Below are positions 59,517-64,000 of a DNA stretch of 64,000 nt, piece after piece. The DNA is from Bacteroidales bacterium (GTDB taxonomy: Bacteria > Bacteroidota > Bacteroidia > Bacteroidales > UBA10428). The position numbers and the translations under genes were made by a program. The DNA is taken from positions 1 to 64,000 of the forward strand of contig DATGXG010000046.1 of assembly GCA_035299085.1 (NCBI GenBank), written 5' to 3'. How positions within the stretch are numbered: the first letter of the stretch is position 1; each line of letters starts with the position of its first letter. The notes beneath the pieces were generated by a model. That model was not told the DNA's origin. It saw only the letters and a list, made by a program, of their open reading frames with translations, and ran no database searches.

Positions 59517-59706
59517 TGCCAATGTGGTAATGTGCCAATGTGCCAATGTGCCAATGTGCCAATGTGCCAATATGCTAATTTGCCAATATGCTAATGTGGA
59601 GAATGAGCCAATGTGAAGTTGTCACATTAACTCATTAGCACATTAACTCATTAGCTCATTAGCACATTAACTCATTAGCACATTAGCACATTAACTCATT
59701 AGCACA
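59517..59706. repeat. Octanucleotide tandem arrays in inverted orientation
   Basis: Block 1 (59517-59600) is TGTGCCAA repeated about six times, then degenerate copies (TATGCTAA, TTTGCCAA). Block 2 (59624-59706) is TTAGCACA/TTAACTCA repeated about ten times, the near-reverse complement of block 1. Together they can form a long stem. Block 1 lies just upstream of the VOC gene (minus strand). Block 2 supplies the stop codon area of the small membrane protein gene. Confidence 0.85.
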
Positions 59707-59997
59707 TTACTCTTTAACCGGTTCTTCTTGCGGATAGCAATGCCTGTACTTATCCTGGTATTTATAATGCCAGTGGCGGCTTGGCCTGTGCCGGGGTCCA
59801 CCCGGAGCCACACCCGTAAGCAATATTTTCGAGAGAAGGAACAATCCGGCTGTCTGCCAGTATCCCAGCACAGGTCCGTGAAACAGTTCAGGAACCAGCC
59901 AGTTCCAGAGGCTCATGGTCACAAATATGGCAAGGAAAACAAATCCTATTCCCAGTATACCAAAACCCACATACTTTAAAACTCTTAAACTTTTCAT
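59707..59997 (-). CDS. Small membrane protein encoded with an ECF sigma factor
   Basis: A 96-residue protein with two hydrophobic helices (V-G-F-G-I-L-G-I-G-F-V-F-L-A-I-F, about 10-27, and G-Y-W-Q-T-A-G-L-F-L-L-S-K-I-L-L near 45-60). The rest is a basic, His/Arg/Tyr-rich tail (R-H-R-P-S-R-H-W-H-Y-K-Y-Q-D-K-Y-R-H). The start ATG overlaps the end region of the ECF sigma gene (sigma stop 59999-60001, this start 59997), so they are coupled. A small membrane protein right after a sigma factor may act as its anti-sigma factor; this is inference. The final codons lie at the edge of the TTAACTCA array. Confidence 0.72.
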   Translation of the reverse strand: MKSLRVLKYVGFGILGIGFVFLAIFVTMSLWNWLVPELFHGPVLGYWQTAGLFLLSKILLTGVAPGGPRHRPSRHWHYKYQDKYRHCYPQEEPVKE

Positions 59998-59998
59998 T

Positions 59999-60559
59999 TT
60001 ATTCGTTTTTTAAATGATTATACAATTTTTCAAGTCGCGCCCTGAGCGCCAGAACCGCATACCGTTTCCGGGAAATGAGCGTATTGGCCGGAACGCCTGT
60101 TTTTTCAGATAACTCTTTAAAACCGGTTTCTTCAAATTCATTTGCCACAAAAACATCCCGTTGTTCTTTTGGCAGTGAAGCCAGCACCGTTTCTATTTCC
60201 GACCAGATTATATCCTTAAGGTCTTCCTCTTCAGGTGTTGACCCCAGTTCCGGAAGTATATCCGAAAGAGAGAGGGGACCCTCCTCGGAATTACTTGCCT
60301 TTTCAAGCCATGTCATGTTAACCGGTTTTTTCTTCCTGAACAGATCGATGATCCGGTTATTGGTTACCCGGTATAACCAGGCCGTCAGGTTTTCAATCCG
60401 GTCAAGATCCCTGAAACCCACCGTCAGCTGGTAAAATACATCCTGCAGTATGTCCTCAGCCTCCATGTGACCCGGAACCCGGTTGCGTATATAACCCAGC
60501 AATTTTTTGCGCTCGGTTGTATAGGCCTTAGTAATTTTCTCGGATTCCGTGGGACTCAT
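59999..60559 (-). CDS. ECF RNA polymerase sigma factor
   Basis: A 186-residue sigma factor. Region 2: L-L-G-Y-I-R-N-R-V-P-G-H-M-E-A-E-D-I-L-Q-D-V-F near 18-42 and A-W-L-Y-R-V-T-N-N-R-I-I-D near 61-73. Region 4: L-A-S-L-P-K-E-Q-R-D-V-F near 130 and the HTH-like G-F-K-E-L-S-E-K-T-G-V-P-A-N-T-L-I-S-R-K-R-Y near 150-170. It is not followed by a FecR or TonB receptor but by a small membrane protein, so it belongs to a different signalling type from the 42899 sigma factor. The 113 bp gap upstream leaves space for its promoter. Confidence 0.88.
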   Translation of the reverse strand: MSPTESEKITKAYTTERKKLLGYIRNRVPGHMEAEDILQDVFYQLTVGFRDLDRIENLTAWLYRVTNNRIIDLFRKKKPVNMTWLEKASNSEEGPLSLSDILPELGSTPEEEDLKDIIWSEIETVLASLPKEQRDVFVANEFEETGFKELSEKTGVPANTLISRKRYAVLALRARLEKLYNHLKNE

Positions 60560-60672
60560 TTTAAGTGGTTTCTATTGGTTATGACGAATGAGAGGTGAAT
60601 ATATTTTAAAATAGTCAAAAGGATTATGCTCTCCATGTTTTGGAGAAAATTAAACGATTGAAAAAGAGATAT

Positions 60673-63513
60673 TTAAAGTTTCAGGAACTTCCTGATTACA
60701 CAGGAATTATTGCTTTTTAGTTTCACAAAGTATAACCCGGGATTCAACGAGCCTGTTTCTATTCTTATTGATGGCTCGTTATTTTCAGCAAGGGTATTAA
60801 AAACCAAAATGCCTTTATTATCTGTGATTTCTATGGCTGAGACAGCTATACCGGAAAAATTGATGTAAAGAAATTCCCCGGCAGGATTAGGGCTTAGGAT
60901 GATTTTATCAAAATCAGAATCGCCAACGGATGTTTCATCAATTATCAATGTATCAGAAGCCATACAACCAACATTATCGATGACCGTTACATAAAAGAGA
61001 TTTCCCTGAAAAATGTCTGAATTCTGAAGATATTTTTCCGGACCGGTGCTACCATCATTCCAAATATAAGTAAAAGGACTTTGACCTCCGTCGGCATACG
61101 CAAACAATGACGGATCTGAGTTTTCGGGCTGCCATAGTGATATATTTACAACAAATGGATCATGGAATACCACGCTGGTTCTGTCCCATCCGGTTCTTCC
61201 CAATAAATCCGTCACATAAACTGAATAAGTGCCGGGAAGCATGGTAGTGATACCATGAGCTGTTTCGCCGGAAGACCATTCGTACGAAGCGTAATCATCG
61301 TCAACCGAAATTACTGCTGTATCATTGCAAATATTCGTAATATCCGGCAAGCCCAAAGGAATATTTGCGTTATAAATTGTCAGAGATGCATCATACGGCG
61401 AAACCACATAAACATTCTTTTTATCTGATGACATTCGTACCAGTGGTATCCCATTGGAGTAATCCATGTTATCAGAGAAAAATCGTGTCTGTTCAAATAT
61501 AAGGTTGCCACTATTCCTGTTCCTGTAAAAAGATATAATAGCTTTCCCGGTATTGGTTACACCTATGATTGCTTTCTGATCTTCAGTGATTATGGCGTCG
61601 TGCAACGTGTAAACTTCAGTATAACCGAGTGACTCAATTCCATGCTTTTCAATAAAAGTTAACATTCCATCCGGTTGAATTTTAAATGCTTTTATTTCAT
61701 CACCGATTGTATAGGCAAACTGATTGTCTTTGCTGATTAGAATTTTATTATATCGTCCTTCAATTTTCTGCAGAAAAGTCAGGCTTCCGTCATAAACATT
61801 CCTTGAATAAACGGATATTCCTTTGGGATAGAATTCAGATTGTGAACAGGTATACAGGTATTTATTATCCGCACTCAGGGTCATTGACCTGATAAAGTTC
61901 AATCCATTATCTGAATTTTCATGTATTGCATAAGATGATTTTAAAGTCAGTTTTCCGCTGTCAATCCCGAAGCAGTATATTCCGCTTGCTTTAGCTGCAT
62001 AAAAATATTTCATATCATCAGATAGCAAGCCTTGAACCAGTTGCTGATCTGAACTGACTCCGGCTTCTTCATAGGTATAAGAAGCAAAGAATTCATATTT
62101 ACCGGTTGAGTTATTTTTTTGAAGTATCCTGATTCCAAACATATTGGTTGATGTCAGTATAAGATATTTGTCATCCGGGCTTAATGACATTCGTTGGGCT
62201 ACACCGATGGCCGGGCCCATATAACTGTTCGGAATTATATAGCTTAAAGTAAGGGTGTCATTATTTGTTCTGTCAAAAATCATGAGTGCCGGACTGGCCA
62301 TTGCAAGCGTAATCAACGATTTATTATCATGGGTTACAACCATATCAGAAGCTTCCACAAAGCCATAAATTTTCCCCTGTTTATCGACTATTCTTTTAAA
62401 GTAACTGACCAAACCGGTTTCCGGATTCCTTTTCAAAATATGGATGCTGTTTATGTATTTATCACTTAAATACATAAGGGTATCATTACTACTGATAGTA
62501 ATAGATTTTATCCAGTCAAATCCCGTATTTTCCGCCGTCATTTTCTGAATTAAGGTTAGAATTCCGTTTTCCGGATTTCTCTCTAAAACACTTAATTCCG
62601 TACTACTTGCCATGTAAAGGTACCTCGGGTCCCAACTGAAGAATGAATAGCCGTTAGTTGAGGAGTTTATCTGTCCGATGTAATTCAGTAATCCTGTAGT
62701 TCGATTAATTTCGAAAATCTTAATTCTATTTTCTTCAATCACATACAGGTTTAATCCGTCAGGACTTACATTAAAATCATAGGGATTGGTAATACTGTCA
62801 TTTAAACCCATCTCTTTTATAAGAGCCAGGCTGTCGGTTTCTCTGCATCTTCTAAAAATCCTGAGCTTAGCTTCATTATAATAATTGGATGACAAAACAT
62901 AAAGAAAACTGTCTGACGGATCCATTCTGATAGTTCTGAAATACTCACCGGCAGAAAATTCGTTTTTGACAGTTTTTTTCAAGGATAATAAACCGGTTGA
63001 AGTATCAATCTTAAAAATGTGCAATTCAGGGGTTGAATAGGTTGTAGCGAGATACAGATTACGGTTATCCCGTGAGAGAGTCGTAAAACTTGATCCGGAA
63101 TAACCGATCTGCACATCACTGTTATTTTGAATGTTTTCCAAATAACTAATATGTTGGCTGACCGAGTCAAATTTGAAAATGTTCAGATGGTTGTCACCAC
63201 AGACATAAATATACCGGTCATCCTTAGTTGAAACCAGTTTATCCGCATTCCACAGACCATAGTTATCAACGGTTGTCCCATCAATTCTTTCAATGTATGT
63301 GTATGATCCGTCTGTATTTCTGAAATGAGTCAGGCCATTATTGGCTACAACCAACAGATTTTTGCCTGAACGGTCAGTAATTGCAGCTTCAGGGTATGTT
63401 AATCCTTCGATTCCGCCCATATTGTCAGTTATTCTTGTTCGGTAGGTTACCTGTGAAATACCAACCTGATTAAAACTAAGTAAAATGAAAATGGCACAGA
63501 GAATTGTTTTCAT
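60673..63513 (-). CDS. Secreted beta-propeller (lactonase-like) protein with T9SS sorting domain
   Basis: A 946-residue exported protein. A signal peptide (T-I-L-C-A-I-F-I-L-L-S-F-N-Q-V-G-I-S-Q) is followed by two seven-bladed-propeller-like regions of the lactonase/YVTN type, with repeated turns such as L-Y-L-A-T-T-Y-S-T-P-E-L-H-I-F, D-P-S-D-S-F-L-Y-V-L-S-S-N-Y and S-P-D-G-L-N-L-Y-V-I-E-E-N-R. A propeller-adjacent domain with S-S-G-E-T-A-H-G-I near 735 follows. The last 75 residues are a T9SS type A domain (L-S-P-N-P-A-G-E-F, I-T-D-N-K-G-I-L-V-F, P-G-L-Y-F-V-K-L). A surface or secreted binding protein is likely. Lactonase activity is not supported by visible residues. Confidence 0.82.
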   Translation of the reverse strand: MKTILCAIFILLSFNQVGISQVTYRTRITDNMGGIEGLTYPEAAITDRSGKNLLVVANNGLTHFRNTDGSYTYIERIDGTTVDNYGLWNADKLVSTKDDRYIYVCGDNHLNIFKFDSVSQHISYLENIQNNSDVQIGYSGSSFTTLSRDNRNLYLATTYSTPELHIFKIDTSTGLLSLKKTVKNEFSAGEYFRTIRMDPSDSFLYVLSSNYYNEAKLRIFRRCRETDSLALIKEMGLNDSITNPYDFNVSPDGLNLYVIEENRIKIFEINRTTGLLNYIGQINSSTNGYSFFSWDPRYLYMASSTELSVLERNPENGILTLIQKMTAENTGFDWIKSITISSNDTLMYLSDKYINSIHILKRNPETGLVSYFKRIVDKQGKIYGFVEASDMVVTHDNKSLITLAMASPALMIFDRTNNDTLTLSYIIPNSYMGPAIGVAQRMSLSPDDKYLILTSTNMFGIRILQKNNSTGKYEFFASYTYEEAGVSSDQQLVQGLLSDDMKYFYAAKASGIYCFGIDSGKLTLKSSYAIHENSDNGLNFIRSMTLSADNKYLYTCSQSEFYPKGISVYSRNVYDGSLTFLQKIEGRYNKILISKDNQFAYTIGDEIKAFKIQPDGMLTFIEKHGIESLGYTEVYTLHDAIITEDQKAIIGVTNTGKAIISFYRNRNSGNLIFEQTRFFSDNMDYSNGIPLVRMSSDKKNVYVVSPYDASLTIYNANIPLGLPDITNICNDTAVISVDDDYASYEWSSGETAHGITTMLPGTYSVYVTDLLGRTGWDRTSVVFHDPFVVNISLWQPENSDPSLFAYADGGQSPFTYIWNDGSTGPEKYLQNSDIFQGNLFYVTVIDNVGCMASDTLIIDETSVGDSDFDKIILSPNPAGEFLYINFSGIAVSAIEITDNKGILVFNTLAENNEPSIRIETGSLNPGLYFVKLKSNNSCVIRKFLKL

Positions 63514-63537
63514 AACTTTATATGTGATAATTGCCTG

Positions 63538-64000
63538 TTAATTTAAAATCAATACCTGTCTTGTTTTTTGTGATCTGATATCTGCCTCAATGATGTAAAC
63601 TCCTTTCGGGAGGTTTTGCAGATGAAGAACCTGAGATTGTTCGTTTATGACAGATCGATATACCAGGTATCCTGCCAGATCGTATATGTTAACGGTTACA
63701 GGGGTTATAGAGCTGTAATCCATATAAACGTTGCCCTTAGAAGGATTGGGATAGAAAAGAATTTTGTTTTTAAAATCAAAATTATCATTTGCTGTGATCA
63801 GGTTATAAATTAAGAATTGTCTTTCTATAGAGCAATCTGTTTCATCAGTTGCCTTGATGGCCGCATAAAATACGGGTCTGTCAACGGGGAGAGACTGACT
63901 GGCGTTAAGTGAACTATCAGATAAGCTAAAATAGATGCTGTCGGCTAAATAATACTCCTGATTATTGGAGAAAGAAAAAGTAAAATCATGCGAATCTTCA
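63538..64000 (-). CDS. C-terminal part of another T9SS-sorted protein (partial)
   Basis: The minus-strand frame is open from the right end of the window to TAA at 63538-63540, encoding about 153 residues. The end is a T9SS type A sorting domain (Y-P-N-P-S-K-G-N-V-Y, I-Y-D-L-A-G-Y-L-V-Y, P-K-G-V-Y-I-I-E-A) and the part before it contains S-L-N-A-S-Q-S-L-P and D-E-T-D-C-S-I. The start lies outside the window. It lies just upstream of the propeller protein on the same strand (24 bp gap), suggesting an operon of surface proteins. Confidence 0.82.
   Translation of the reverse strand, partial: EDSHDFTFSFSNNQEYYLADSIYFSLSDSSLNASQSLPVDRPVFYAAIKATDETDCSIERQFLIYNLITANDNFDFKNKILFYPNPSKGNVYMDYSSITPVTVNIYDLAGYLVYRSVINEQSQVLHLQNLPKGVYIIEADIRSQKTRQVLILN

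Noticed and set aside
59517..59706. Octanucleotide arrays considered as CRISPR or as part of the VOC gene N-terminus (start at 59570)
   Set aside because: Repeats are contiguous with no spacers. The extra N-terminal residues (A-H-W-H-I-G-T-L) are repeat translation and precede a normal signal peptide starting at 59483.
1..64000. tRNA, rRNA, integrase or transposase genes that would mark attachment sites of the defence island
   Set aside because: None were recognised on either strand; the limits of the island rest on composition and gene content only.

Overview
This 64 kb window comes from the chromosome of a member of the Bacteroidota, most likely an environmental Bacteroidales-type bacterium. 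The evidence is at least six secreted proteins ending in a type IX secretion (type A) sorting domain, a SusC/RagA-type receptor, a FecA-like receptor downstream of an ECF sigma factor and a FecR anti-sigma factor, and several lipoproteins with short Bacteroidota-style lipoboxes. Species cannot be fixed from the sequence alone. Coding density is low, because most gaps hold families of dispersed intergenic repeats, many of them palindromic. No rRNA, tRNA, CRISPR array, transposase or integrase was recognised.

Layout. 0-9 kb: housekeeping and accessory genes (a partial gene, an XRE-HTH/pentapeptide fusion, an RDD membrane protein, a quinone-oxidoreductase-like MDR enzyme, a secreted GH172/DUF2961 protein, an HI0933-type flavoprotein, a hemolysin III/PAQR protein) separated by repeats. 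9.8-12.5 kb: a short exported six-repeat protein of the DUF6150 (Septknot) type, a secreted three-repeat T9SS protein and a TonB C-terminal-domain protein. 12.5-21 kb: a defence-type island. Its core is an AT-rich plus-strand run of a DUF3883 PD-(D/E)XK protein, a beta-class DNA methyltransferase, a HerA-type ATPase and a NurA nuclease. A divergent UDG-like gene lies on its left. A DUF2075 nuclease-helicase and MazG-like pair lies convergently on its right. 21-33 kb: repeat-rich DNA with a T9SS protein, a cupin, an MBL-fold hydrolase, an AraC/GyrI-like regulator, an orphan SusC and TfoX-N and ThuA proteins. 33-36.3 kb: a lipoprotein and a radical SAM/SPASM protein, followed by the remnant of an alpha/beta hydrolase.

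36-50.8 kb: a large IgGFc-binding-like T9SS protein, a Lys/Ala coiled-coil protein, a second T9SS protein, a lipoprotein/cupredoxin pair, a complete ECF sigma-FecR-FecA cell-surface signalling operon, NTF2-like/DUF488/RibD-like genes, and a truncated WYL-type regulator divergent from an ARPP-1 protein with a candidate operator between them. 51-64 kb: a giant alpha-2-macroglobulin-like protein with an intact thioester and an embedded SusC-like N-terminal module, an acyltransferase, a VOC lipoprotein-like protein, an ECF sigma/small membrane protein pair, a secreted beta-propeller T9SS protein and the 3' part of another T9SS protein.

The most notable items are the DUF3883-methyltransferase-HerA-NurA cluster (a candidate modification-based defence system), a dispersed 300 bp intergenic element whose hairpins differ between copies by compensatory base changes, genes whose last codons and stop are supplied by intergenic repeats, and the knotted-protein-like DUF6150 gene.
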